This document shows positions 1 through 7,971 of a DNA stretch of 64,000 nt, one piece after another. The position numbers and the translations under genes were made by a program. The notes under the pieces were generated by a model, which was not told where the DNA came from, searched no databases, and saw nothing but the letters and a program-made list of their open reading frames with translations. Every line of letters begins with the position of its first letter. The stretch's first letter is position 1. The stretch is from Amycolatopsis sp. NBC_00345 (GTDB taxonomy: Bacteria > Actinomycetota > Actinomycetes > Mycobacteriales > Pseudonocardiaceae): positions 744,001-808,000 of the forward strand of contig NZ_CP107995.1 of the NCBI RefSeq assembly GCF_036116635.1, written 5' to 3'.

Positions 1-366
1 GCCCTGCCGTTCAAGGCGAAGGTCCCGGCCGGGGCGATTTTCGTCGCGGGGGACACCCGGGACAATTCCAACGACTCCCGGGTCTACGCGGACCAGCCCG
101 GCGGCGGCGCGGTCCTTCTGTCCAAAGTGGATGGCGTGATCGTGGCCGAGGGCAGCCTGTTCTGGGCCAAGGCCTTGAAACCCACCACGGCGTTCACCGA
201 CGCCGGGCTGTCCGGCGCGGCCACTGAGGACACCGGGCCTGTCACCGCCAGGCTCACCGTCGCCGGGGGAGCGCTGCTGTTCCTGATCGGGTTCGCCGGC
301 GCGATCGTGGCGGCCGCCCGCTCCGCCGGAAGACGGCGAACCGCCGCCGCCCCGCCTGGGCACTGA
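1..366 (+). CDS. Signal peptidase I, C-terminal part (5' end outside window)
   Basis: Frame 1 is open from the first base to the TGA at 364-366, so this is the last 121 codons of a longer gene. The fragment carries GDTRDNSNDSR (from about codon 18), which matches the conserved box E of type I signal peptidases (GDNxxNSxDSR). These membrane-anchored serine/lysine proteases remove Sec and Tat signal peptides outside the cytoplasmic membrane. The catalytic Ser and Lys lie upstream and cannot be seen. Near the end there is a hydrophobic helix (VAGGALLFLIGFAGAIVAAA) followed by a basic tail, so the protein has a C-terminal membrane anchor, as in some actinobacterial and archaeal-like signal peptidases. 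The family call rests on one motif and this topology. Confidence 0.7.
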   Translation, partial: ALPFKAKVPAGAIFVAGDTRDNSNDSRVYADQPGGGAVLLSKVDGVIVAEGSLFWAKALKPTTAFTDAGLSGAATEDTGPVTARLTVAGGALLFLIGFAGAIVAAARSAGRRRTAAAPPGH

Positions 367-589
367 GCACCCGAACATCACGACACACAACGCCCGGACG
401 AACCCGATCCGGACACCGGGGACCCCGGCGGCGCGCACCATCAGGGGAATCCCTCGACTGCCACGTACCGTGCGCGGTCTCCTACTTTCGGACGTGGCCG
501 CGCATTCGGTGAACTCCTAACGTGTTCGATCGAACCGCGGTTGCCGATTTCCGGCAGCCGAATGGGATTTCCCCGGCGAAGGAGACACG

Positions 590-1135
590 ATGAAGGTACG
601 CGGGTTCGGGCGGATCGCGGCGCTGGCTCTCGCCGTCGCGGCGCCGCTGGGCATCGGCTTGGTCACGGCGCCCGGCGCGTCGGCCGCTGCGGCGACCACG
701 GTGTACTACGACTCCAGCGGCGCGCCCGACTACCTGGCGCAGATCGACCAGGGCGCGGCGAACTGGAACGCCGCCGTGAACGACGTGAAGCTGGTCAAGG
801 GGGACGGCACCGGGACCGTGGTGTTCCACGAGACCAACAGCGGCGGGTCGTACACGAACACCGACGGACACGGCAACGGCGACATCTACCTCGACACCAG
901 CCAGGTGGCCGAGGGATTCGACCCGACGCGTATTGCGGCGCATGAGCTGGGGCATAACCTGGGGCTGCCGGATGATTACAGCGGGCCTTGCTCGGAGCTG
1001 ATGTCGGGGCATGGGCCTGGGACTTCTTGTAAGAACGCCAAGCCTAGTGCGGCGGAGGTTTCCAAGGTGGAGTCGTTGTGGGCCAACGGGTTTGCTGTTG
1101 TGGGGGCTGGGAGTCGGGTTACTTCGGTTTACTGA
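590..1135 (+). CDS. Snapalysin-type secreted zinc metalloprotease (M7)
   Basis: The 181-residue precursor begins at an ATG 6 bases after AAGGAGA. It has a basic N-terminus and a hydrophobic core ending in GASAA (about residues 28-33), a typical signal peptide. The mature part contains HELGHNLGLPD at residues 118-128, the HExxHxxGxxD zinc motif of snapalysins, with ligands His118, His122 and Asp128. Two cysteines after it (in GPCSELMSG and GTSCKN) probably form a disulfide. Snapalysins are small extracellular neutral proteases of streptomycetes and relatives. The length fits the family. The gene stands alone and ends in a hairpin that overlaps its stop codon. In streptomycetes such genes often sit next to a LysR regulator; none is seen here. 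Confidence 0.92.
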   Translation: MKVRGFGRIAALALAVAAPLGIGLVTAPGASAAAATTVYYDSSGAPDYLAQIDQGAANWNAAVNDVKLVKGDGTGTVVFHETNSGGSYTNTDGHGNGDIYLDTSQVAEGFDPTRIAAHELGHNLGLPDDYSGPCSELMSGHGPGTSCKNAKPSAAEVSKVESLWANGFAVVGAGSRVTSVY

Positions 1136-1163
1136 GTTGGGGCAGTAAACCGGGTGAGGTAAC
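1118..1163 (+). terminator. Hairpin overlapping the snapalysin stop codon
   Basis: GGTTTACT (1126-1133) pairs with AGTAAACC (1144-1151), and GTTAC (1118-1122) pairs with GTAAC (1159-1163) after unequal internal loops. The stop codon at 1133-1135 lies at the top of the stem. There is no T-run, as is usual for high-GC actinobacteria. Function as a terminator is inferred from position. Confidence 0.5.
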
Positions 1164-1346
1164 GGCACCCCGAAGTTTGATTGTGACTACGGCGCTGGCC
1201 ACGTTTTGGCTTCGGATCGGGGTGCGGGGGTGGGGCTGGGTGGTGACTCGCGTTCGTTGTTCGGGTGCGGTGGGGTGGGGCTGGGTGAGTGGTGGTTCAC
1301 GCTTGAGAGGGAGGTGGGAGGCCTGCGGTGCTGGAAAGATCGCTGT

Positions 1347-2576
1347 GTGCGGTTTCTGCGGCCTGTCCTTTCCCGGGTGACCTATCGGCGGTGGGCCTAT
1401 CTCATCGTTGGTGGGGCGCTCAGCGTGCCGTACCTGGTGTTCGCGGTGGCGGCGGTGACGGTGGTGTCCTCGGTGCTGTTCGAGTCCTCGACGGTGGGGG
1501 CGCTGGTGGTCGGGGGAGCGGTCACCCTGGTGGTGGTCGTGGCGACGTCGTTCTTGCCGGTGGTGCGGGTGCTGGAGGCGGTGGCGGTCCGGGAGCTGCT
1601 GGGGGATCCGGCGCGCGGCGCGGACGGGCGGGTCGTGGGGTTTCGGACGCGGGCGCGGCACAGCCTGATGTTTCTGCTGCACGTCGGGTGCGGGGCGGTG
1701 CTCAGCATGGTCTCGCTGGCGGTGCCGGTGGGGTTCGGGCTCGCCGTCATCGCGATGGTCACCGGGCAGTTGGTGGAGAGCGACGACGCGACCGTCGACG
1801 TGCCGCCGGGGTGGGAGTCCGTGTGGCTGCCCATCACCTTCGTGATCGGGTTCGTCGTCCTCCTCTACCTGGTGTGGGGCGTCGGCGGGGTGTTGCGGGA
1901 GGTGGCGAAACGGCTGCTCGGCATGTCCGCCGCCGAGCGGATCGTCGAGTTGGAGCGGCAGACCGAGCGGCTGTCCGAGCGCACGCGGCTGGCCCGCGAG
2001 CTGCACGACTCGGTGGGGCACGCGCTGTCCGTCGTCACCGTGCAGGCCGGGGCCGCGCGGCGGACGCTGCACAGTGACCCGGGGTTCACCGAGCAGGCGC
2101 TCACCGCGATCGAGGAATCGGCGCGCACCGCGCTTGACGACCTTGACCATGTCCTCGGGCTGCTTCGTGACGGGGACACCACGCGGGCGCCGCAGTCCGG
2201 GCTGGACGACCTGCCCGTGCTGGTCGGCGCTGCCCGGCTGGCCGGCGCCGACGTCACGGCCGAGCTGCACGGCGCGCCGGCCGACGTGCCCGCCGTCGTT
2301 TCGCGGGAGGTGTACCGGATCCTGCAGGAATGCCTGACCAACGCCGTGCGGCACGCCGGTAGGGTGCCGGTGGCGATGACCGTCGCCATCATGGCGGGCG
2401 GGCTGCGGGCCACGGTCACCAATCCGCTGGGCGCCGCGCGGGTCCAGCGGGCCGGCGGGGGACGCGGGTTGCGCGGCATGGCCGAACGGGCGGAGCTGCT
2501 GGGCGGCACGTTCTGCGCGGGGCCGGTCGGCGTCCGCTGGGAGGTAGTGGTGACGGTGCGGTGGGGGAGCCGATGA
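1347..2576 (+). CDS. Sensor histidine kinase, NarL/DesK type (HisKA_3)
   Basis: Several hydrophobic segments in the first 175 residues form a membrane sensor region without a recognisable extracellular domain. Then comes the dimerisation/phosphoacceptor motif LARELHDSVGHALS with His220, followed by an HATPase domain with an N-box (ECLTNAVRHAGR) and a G-box (GGGRGLRGMAERAELLGG). The open frame extends upstream to an ATG at 1206, but that stretch is Gly/Trp-rich and unlike the family. GTG at 1347, just before RVTYRRW and the first membrane helix, fits better. The stop overlaps the regulator start by 4 bases (ATGA), so the two are translationally coupled and form a two-component system. The signal sensed is unknown. 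Confidence 0.88.
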   Translation: MRFLRPVLSRVTYRRWAYLIVGGALSVPYLVFAVAAVTVVSSVLFESSTVGALVVGGAVTLVVVVATSFLPVVRVLEAVAVRELLGDPARGADGRVVGFRTRARHSLMFLLHVGCGAVLSMVSLAVPVGFGLAVIAMVTGQLVESDDATVDVPPGWESVWLPITFVIGFVVLLYLVWGVGGVLREVAKRLLGMSAAERIVELERQTERLSERTRLARELHDSVGHALSVVTVQAGAARRTLHSDPGFTEQALTAIEESARTALDDLDHVLGLLRDGDTTRAPQSGLDDLPVLVGAARLAGADVTAELHGAPADVPAVVSREVYRILQECLTNAVRHAGRVPVAMTVAIMAGGLRATVTNPLGAARVQRAGGGRGLRGMAERAELLGGTFCAGPVGVRWEVVVTVRWGSR

Positions 2577-3226
2577 GCGTGGGCGTGCTGCTGGTCGACG
2601 ACGAGCCGCTGATCAGGATGGGGCTGCGCGCGATCGTCGACGCCGAGCCGGACCTCACCGTGCTCGGTGAGGCCGCCGACGGCGCCGGGGTGACCGGGCT
2701 GGTGGCGAAGCTGAACCCGGACGTGGTGCTGATGGACGTCCGGATGCCCGTCGTCGACGGGATCCGCGCCACCACCGACCTGATGACCGCGCTGGCCGAG
2801 CCGCCCAAGGTGATCGTGGTGACCACCTTCGAGAACGACGACTACGTCTACGACGCGCTCCTGGCCGGCGCCAGCGGGTTCCTGCTCAAGCGCGCGCGGC
2901 CGGAGGAGATCGTCGCGGGCATCCGCACCGTCGCGGCGGGCGAGTCGCTGCTGTTCCCCGCCGCGATCCGGCGGCTGGCCGAGAAACACGCGCGCGGTGG
3001 CGGACGCGACGGGCTGAACCGCGCCGGCCTCACCGAGCGGGAGCGCGAGGTGCTGCGGCTGATGGCCGCCGGACTGTCCAATGTGGAGATCGCGGGTCGG
3101 CTGTACGTCGGCGTGCAGACGGTGAAGACGCATGTGGGCAACGTGCTCGCGAAGCTCGGCGCCCGCGACCGCACCCAGGCCGTGATCCGGGCCTACGAAA
3201 CGGGATTCGTCACGCCGAGCGGCTGA
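2573..3226 (+). CDS. Response regulator, NarL/FixJ family with LuxR-type HTH
   Basis: 217 residues. The receiver domain has the acidic pair Asp9/Asp10, phosphoacceptor Asp55 (VVLMDVRMP) and the switch Thr in VVTTFEND. The conserved Lys is in FLLKRARPEE. A LuxR-type helix-turn-helix (LTEREREVLRLMAAGLSNVE and following residues to TVKTHVGNVLAKL) fills the C-terminal third. It starts inside the stop codon of the upstream kinase and is therefore its partner. A GTG four codons upstream is possible, but the ATG gives the usual N-terminus. Its last 17 bases overlap the end of the convergent EAL/GGDEF gene. Targets are not visible; neither neighbour shows an obvious efflux operon of the kind such systems often control. 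Confidence 0.92.
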   Translation: MSVGVLLVDDEPLIRMGLRAIVDAEPDLTVLGEAADGAGVTGLVAKLNPDVVLMDVRMPVVDGIRATTDLMTALAEPPKVIVVTTFENDDYVYDALLAGASGFLLKRARPEEIVAGIRTVAAGESLLFPAAIRRLAEKHARGGGRDGLNRAGLTEREREVLRLMAAGLSNVEIAGRLYVGVQTVKTHVGNVLAKLGARDRTQAVIRAYETGFVTPSG

Positions 3227-4889
3227 CGGCCACGTCGCGGCCGACCCCGCGCAGCACCTCCACCCGGTCCGAGCCCGGGCGGCTCAGCACCCAGCTGGAG
3301 CCGGACACGGCCTTCGCCCGCTTCTTCAGCGGCGCGAGCAGGCGCGAGGCTTCGCGGTACGAGCCGAGGGAACCGCTGCCGCACACCAGCGTCGCCAGCG
3401 ACACCGTGACCGGCAGGCCCTCGGCCGACCAGCTCGTGTCCAGCAGGGCCGCGGCGACGGTGCCGATCTCGTCGACGTCGCAGACGATCAGGAAGTCGTC
3501 GCCCCCGACGTGGCTCACCCGCATCCGCCGCAGCTGCCCCGCCAGGCCGGACAGCGTCGAGCCGAGCTCGCGGATCAGGTCGTCGCCCGCGGCGAAACCG
3601 GCGTTGTCGTTGACGGCCTTGAACGAGTCGACGTCCAGCCACGCGGCCACGAACGGCTCGCCGACGGCGATGCGGCGCTCGACGTCGCGGGCCACCGTCT
3701 CGCTGCCGGGCAGCCGGGTGAGCGGGCTGAGCGTCACGGCCTCCTCGACCTTCGCCTCGGCGACCCCGCGCACCACCTCGGTCACCAGCACCACGCCGAG
3801 GCAGCGGCCGGAGCCGTCGACCACCACGACGTCGTCGCCGGTGCGGCCCCAGTCCGCGTCGGTGACCAGCTCCAGGAATTCCAGCGCGCTCGCGCCGGCT
3901 TCGATGGTGTGCGGCTGGTCGGCCAGCCGCTCGGCCGGCCGCCGCGCGTGCAGTGCGTGCCCGTACGGACCCGTTACCGCCACGAGGAACCGCGTCCGGT
4001 CCACCGACCACTGTGGACGGTTGTCGTCGTCGACGCCGACCACCCCGCTCGGTGCGTCGGCCGCCGCGAGGACCGCGCGGACGTCGTCGCAGGTCGCCTC
4101 TTCGGGCAGCGTGGTGGCCGGGCGGAGGAAGTCGCCCACACGGGGTGCCTGCGGCGGCGCCGGGGTGCGGCGGTCGTCCGGCAGGACGGCGCCCGCGGCC
4201 GGCGCTGAGCGGTGCGCGGCGGGCGGGGCCAGCAGGTTGCCCTGCGCGATCCGCACGCCCAGGCTCTGCGCGGCGTCCAGCTGCGGCCCGGTCTCGATGC
4301 CGGTGGCGACGAGCCGGATGCCGGTGCGGGTGGTGTAGTGCAGCAGCGATTCGACGACGGCGACCGACGCCGGCTCGTCCGGCAGGCCGCGCAGCACACT
4401 CCGGTCGAGCTTCACCAGGTCCACCGGCGCGCGCACGAGCAGCGCGAGCGGCAGGTCGCCGCGGCCGAGGCCGTCGAGGGCCAGCCGGAAGCCCAGCTCG
4501 GTCAGCGCCCGCATGGCCTCGACCAGCTGGTCGGCCGGCAGGTGCGAGAACGGCGGCCCGACCTCGAGGACCACGTCGCGGGTCCGGCGCCCGGCCGCGC
4601 CGAGCTCGGCGATCAGCTCGTCGAACGCGCCCGGGCCGGCGGCCAGCGTGCGGGCGGAGAGGTTCAGGTGCAGCGGCAGCGCGCTGGGCCGCTCGGCTTC
4701 CTGGCGCACGGCGGTGGCCGCGAGGCCCAGGTCCACCTCGGCGAGCCGGCCGGCGCGCCGCGCTTCGGCGAGCAGCTCGTGCGCGGTGCCCTTGCCCGGA
4801 CGGGCCAGCGCTTCGTACGCCAGGACGCCGCCGGTGTGGAGGCTGTACATCGGCTGGAAGGCGAAGCGGACCGCACCGGGCGTCGTCAC
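3210..4889 (-). CDS. EAL-CBS-GGDEF three-domain protein, probably degenerate
   Basis: 559 residues from GTG at 4889. The order is an EAL domain (about 5-240), a CBS-pair-like region (about 270-385) and a C-terminal GGDEF domain. No membrane segment is seen, so the protein should be cytosolic. The EAL domain keeps Glu26 (YEALARP), the Asn in LNLSA and Lys in KLDRSV. However, the metal motif DDFG reads DGLG and the late AEGVE motif reads ATGIET, so phosphodiesterase activity is doubtful. The GGDEF signature is GGDDF (about residue 462), with a normal DVDSFKAVND metal and substrate segment, so cyclase activity cannot be excluded. The CBS pair suggests control by an adenine nucleotide. It faces the response regulator tail to tail with a 17-base overlap. 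Confidence 0.82.
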   Translation of the reverse strand: MTTPGAVRFAFQPMYSLHTGGVLAYEALARPGKGTAHELLAEARRAGRLAEVDLGLAATAVRQEAERPSALPLHLNLSARTLAAGPGAFDELIAELGAAGRRTRDVVLEVGPPFSHLPADQLVEAMRALTELGFRLALDGLGRGDLPLALLVRAPVDLVKLDRSVLRGLPDEPASVAVVESLLHYTTRTGIRLVATGIETGPQLDAAQSLGVRIAQGNLLAPPAAHRSAPAAGAVLPDDRRTPAPPQAPRVGDFLRPATTLPEEATCDDVRAVLAAADAPSGVVGVDDDNRPQWSVDRTRFLVAVTGPYGHALHARRPAERLADQPHTIEAGASALEFLELVTDADWGRTGDDVVVVDGSGRCLGVVLVTEVVRGVAEAKVEEAVTLSPLTRLPGSETVARDVERRIAVGEPFVAAWLDVDSFKAVNDNAGFAAGDDLIRELGSTLSGLAGQLRRMRVSHVGGDDFLIVCDVDEIGTVAAALLDTSWSAEGLPVTVSLATLVCGSGSLGSYREASRLLAPLKKRAKAVSGSSWVLSRPGSDRVEVLRGVGRDVAVSRSA

Positions 4890-5000
4890 CCTTCGATCGT
4901 CGCAGCGGCCCGCGGGCCAGGGAAACCGTTGTCGACAGATGTTCACCGCCCGGGAACCTGGGTTACCTGGAACGGAGTAACCGGCTGTCGCACCGCGTGG

Positions 5001-6155
5001 TCATCCGTGCTCCTTCCGCACCGGTCGCAGCCCCGCCAGCCGGGCCCGGAGTCCCGGCGGCGCGGCGCGGAACAGCTTCGCCATCGCCGCGGCCGTGCCG
5101 GGCAGGTCCTCGCGGCCCGAGGTGAACGCGCGCTGGGCCGCGGGCGGGAGCGTGAAGAACAGGTCGAAGAACTTGGCCGGCTCACCGGGCGGCATCGCGC
5201 GTAACGCGTGCAAGCCGTGGCGCCGCAAGGAGTGCACGGCTCGGGCTTCGGGCGTCCACAGCGTCCTTTTCGCCGCGCGCACCGCGGCCGGAGGCCCGGC
5301 TTCGAAGGCACCGGCGATCGCGGCGGCGACGCGAGGGGCCAGCCGTAGCGACGTCGCCAGGCTGTACCCGGTGGCCGGGTGGACCAGGCCCGCCGCGACT
5401 CCGAACGGGACGACCGCGCCCCGGCCGGGCAGCGGCACGTCGAGCACGATCCGGACCCGCTCTTCCGCGAACGCGGACCGGCCACGCAGGCCCGCGGCGG
5501 CCAGCCGGGCACGCAGCCGCCGGGCGAGCTCGTCGACCGGCACCCCCGGCCGGTGCGCGAGCGAGGTTTCTTCGACCAGCACCGAGCCGTCGCCCAGCGG
5601 CAGCTGATAGCGGAAACTCTGGCCGCCGCCGCGCCAGTCCATGAACACCGCCGCGTCCGGCCCCAGCCGCTCGGCGTCGGCGGCGGGCAGGACAAGCCCG
5701 TACGCCGTCTGCTCCGTGCGCGGGCCGCGAAGTGCGCCGCCGGAGAGGACGCGGCTCGCGCCGGAGGCGTCGACGACCACGGCGGCGGCGAGCCTGCGGT
5801 CGTCGGTCAGCACCACCGTCGCCCCGTGGCGGCCGGGTTCGACGGCGGCCGCCTGCCCGGTGACGACGCGGACGCGCTCCCCGGTCAGCCAAGTGCGCAG
5901 GCCCTCGTTGTCGAGCACGAGGTAATCGCGGCCGAGCCGGTGCTCCCGCGTGCCGAACGCGACGGTGGCCGCCGGCGCCGCCGCGATCACCCCGCCGGGC
6001 AGCCCGGGCAGCTCGTCCGACCAGACGCCGTAGGTGTTGCGCCACGGACGGTGCGGCGCCGGGTCGACGACGGTCGTCGCCAGGCCGCGCCGGGCGCACG
6101 CGCGCGCCAGCGCCCACCCGGCGGGCCCGCCGCCCGCGATCAGCACGTCAGCCAC
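5001..6155 (-). CDS. Lycopene beta-cyclase (CrtY/CrtL family)
   Basis: 384 residues, starting ATG with an immediate dinucleotide-binding motif (IAGGGPAGWALARA). Family features include a conserved TYGVWSDELP segment, DWRGGG in the middle and GLVHPATGYS towards the C-terminus. These FAD-dependent membrane-associated enzymes cyclise the ends of lycopene to beta-ionone rings. No phytoene synthase, desaturase or ketolase gene lies nearby in this window, so the rest of the carotenoid pathway must be elsewhere or the gene may be a stand-alone remnant. It is transcribed away from the dGTPase-like gene; 50 bases separate the two starts. Confidence 0.88.
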   Translation of the reverse strand: MADVLIAGGGPAGWALARACARRGLATTVVDPAPHRPWRNTYGVWSDELPGLPGGVIAAAPAATVAFGTREHRLGRDYLVLDNEGLRTWLTGERVRVVTGQAAAVEPGRHGATVVLTDDRRLAAAVVVDASGASRVLSGGALRGPRTEQTAYGLVLPAADAERLGPDAAVFMDWRGGGQSFRYQLPLGDGSVLVEETSLAHRPGVPVDELARRLRARLAAAGLRGRSAFAEERVRIVLDVPLPGRGAVVPFGVAAGLVHPATGYSLATSLRLAPRVAAAIAGAFEAGPPAAVRAAKRTLWTPEARAVHSLRRHGLHALRAMPPGEPAKFFDLFFTLPPAAQRAFTSGREDLPGTAAAMAKLFRAAPPGLRARLAGLRPVRKEHG

Positions 6156-6205
6156 GTCGGAGATCCTGCCGCACTCCCGCCGGCCGGGTCAGTACGGTGG
6201 GCCGC

Positions 6206-7768
6206 ATGGACGAGACCGACCCGAGGGCCGCGCGGCGCGACCCGGCGAGCTCGGCTGGCGGGTTCACCGACCTGGCCACCAGCCCGTTCCGCATCGACCG
6301 GGACCGCATCACCGCCTCCCCGTTCTTCGCCCGGCTGGGCGGGGTGACGCAGGTGGTCAGCGCCGCGGGCGCCGGGTTGCTGCACAACCGGCTCACCCAC
6401 AGCCTCAAGGTCGCGCAGGTCGCCCGCGCCATCGCCGAGCGGATCAGCGGCGCCGGCGAATCGGCCGAGCTGGCCGCGAAGCTGGGCGGCTGCGACCCGG
6501 ACGTGGCCGAGGCCGCGGCGCTGGCGCACGACCTCGGCCACCCGCCGTTCGGGCACCTCGGCGAGCAGACGCTCGACCGCATCGCCCGGCACCGGTTCGG
6601 CCTCGCCGACGGCTTCGAGGGCAACGCCCAGTCGTTCCGCATCATCACCACCACCGACGTGCGCGGCCCGTCGGCGATCGGCCTCGACCTGACCACGGCC
6701 GTGCGCGCCGCGGTGCTCAAGTACCCGTGGGCGCGGCTGCACCACCCGGCCCCGCACCCGACGTCGCTGCCGAACCCGCCCCGCGGCGCGGCCGAGCCGG
6801 ACGACGCGCCGGGCACCGGCGCGAGCAAGTTCTCCGCCTACGTGACCGAGCTGGACGACTTCGCCCAGGCGCGCGCCCCGTTCACCGGCCGCATCGAGCC
6901 GTGGCAGCAGACGGTGGAGGCGTCCGTGATGGACACCGCCGACGACATCGCCTACGCCATCCACGACCTGCAGGACTTCCACCGCATCGGGGTGCTGCAG
7001 CACGCGCCGGTCGCCGCGGAGCTGGGGGAGTGGCTCGGCCACGCCCTCGACCTGGCGGCGCTGGACGACGACCAGCTGTATTCGGAAATCCGCCGCCCCG
7101 GCCGCTCACTGGAGCGGATGCGGCGCCGGATGCACCACCGGGACGCGTGGATCGTGGACGACGACGCGTTCACCCAGGCCGTCGGGCGAGTGCACCGCGA
7201 GCTGGTGGACGGCCTGCTCGCGGACAGCTTCGACGGCTCGATCGAGGCCGAGCAGGCGACCGCGGCGTTCTCGGCCAACTGGACCTCGCGGCTGGTCGAC
7301 GGGGTGATCGTGGCGTCCTCGCCGTCCACCCGCTCCGGGCACGTCTCGCTGCGGCCCGCGCAGTGGCACGAGGTGCAGGTGCTGAAGTTCGTGCACCGCC
7401 GTTTCGTGCTGCTGCGCGCGGACCTCGCGCTGCACCAGCGGGGCCAGGCCGCGCTGGTGACCAGCCTGGTCGACGCGCTCGACGCGTGGCTGCAGGACCG
7501 CGACGAGGTGTCGCGCCTGCCGCGGCGCCTGCACGACCTGGTCGAGCTGGCGCACGAGGAGTACAGCCTCGTCGCGGGCACGGCGCCGGAGCTGCTGGTC
7601 GGCGCGACCGGCGAGCGGGTGCAGGGCGCCGACGCCGTCCGGAGCCTCGCGCGGGGGCGCGCGGTGGTGGACTTCGTGGCTTCGTTGACGGACAAACAGG
7701 CCGTCACGCTGCTCGACGCGCTGTCCGGCCGGTCCGCGCAGCCGTGGTCGGACTCGTTTGTCCTCTGA
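6206..7768 (+). CDS. dgt: dGTP triphosphohydrolase-like HD-domain protein
   Basis: 520 residues. The HD metal site is clear: His65 in RLTHSLKVAQ, His108-Asp109 in LAHDLGHPPFGHLGE, and a later Asp in DTADDIAYAIHDL. These features define deoxyguanosinetriphosphate triphosphohydrolase-like proteins, which cut dNTPs to nucleoside and tripolyphosphate and so help set dNTP pools. The sequence is somewhat longer than the common ~420-residue actinobacterial form. A GTG nine bases upstream is in frame, but the ATG at 6206 gives the normal N-terminus. Enzyme specificity cannot be read from sequence. Confidence 0.85.
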   Translation: MDETDPRAARRDPASSAGGFTDLATSPFRIDRDRITASPFFARLGGVTQVVSAAGAGLLHNRLTHSLKVAQVARAIAERISGAGESAELAAKLGGCDPDVAEAAALAHDLGHPPFGHLGEQTLDRIARHRFGLADGFEGNAQSFRIITTTDVRGPSAIGLDLTTAVRAAVLKYPWARLHHPAPHPTSLPNPPRGAAEPDDAPGTGASKFSAYVTELDDFAQARAPFTGRIEPWQQTVEASVMDTADDIAYAIHDLQDFHRIGVLQHAPVAAELGEWLGHALDLAALDDDQLYSEIRRPGRSLERMRRRMHHRDAWIVDDDAFTQAVGRVHRELVDGLLADSFDGSIEAEQATAAFSANWTSRLVDGVIVASSPSTRSGHVSLRPAQWHEVQVLKFVHRRFVLLRADLALHQRGQAALVTSLVDALDAWLQDRDEVSRLPRRLHDLVELAHEEYSLVAGTAPELLVGATGERVQGADAVRSLARGRAVVDFVASLTDKQAVTLLDALSGRSAQPWSDSFVL

Positions 7769-7971
7769 GGCGTCCCGGTTGTCTTCTGACTGTCTTCTGA
7801 CCGCTGCCGAACGGCCTACGACGATCGGCGGGTGGCGGGAGATTACCTACCCTATGTCACCCTAACGGCTGATTTTTACGAAGACGCACAGTACTTAGCT
7901 AAGGCCAGCCGGTGATCACCGGCATTGGCCAGCGTGAGTCGGGGCACGCAGTGCGAGATTCGGAGGCGCAC

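Noticed and set aside
1206..1346. Upstream ATG (1206) as histidine kinase start
   Set aside because: The added 47 residues are Gly/Trp-rich, unlike kinase N-termini, and GTG at 1347 lies just before the conserved RVTYRRW and first helix.
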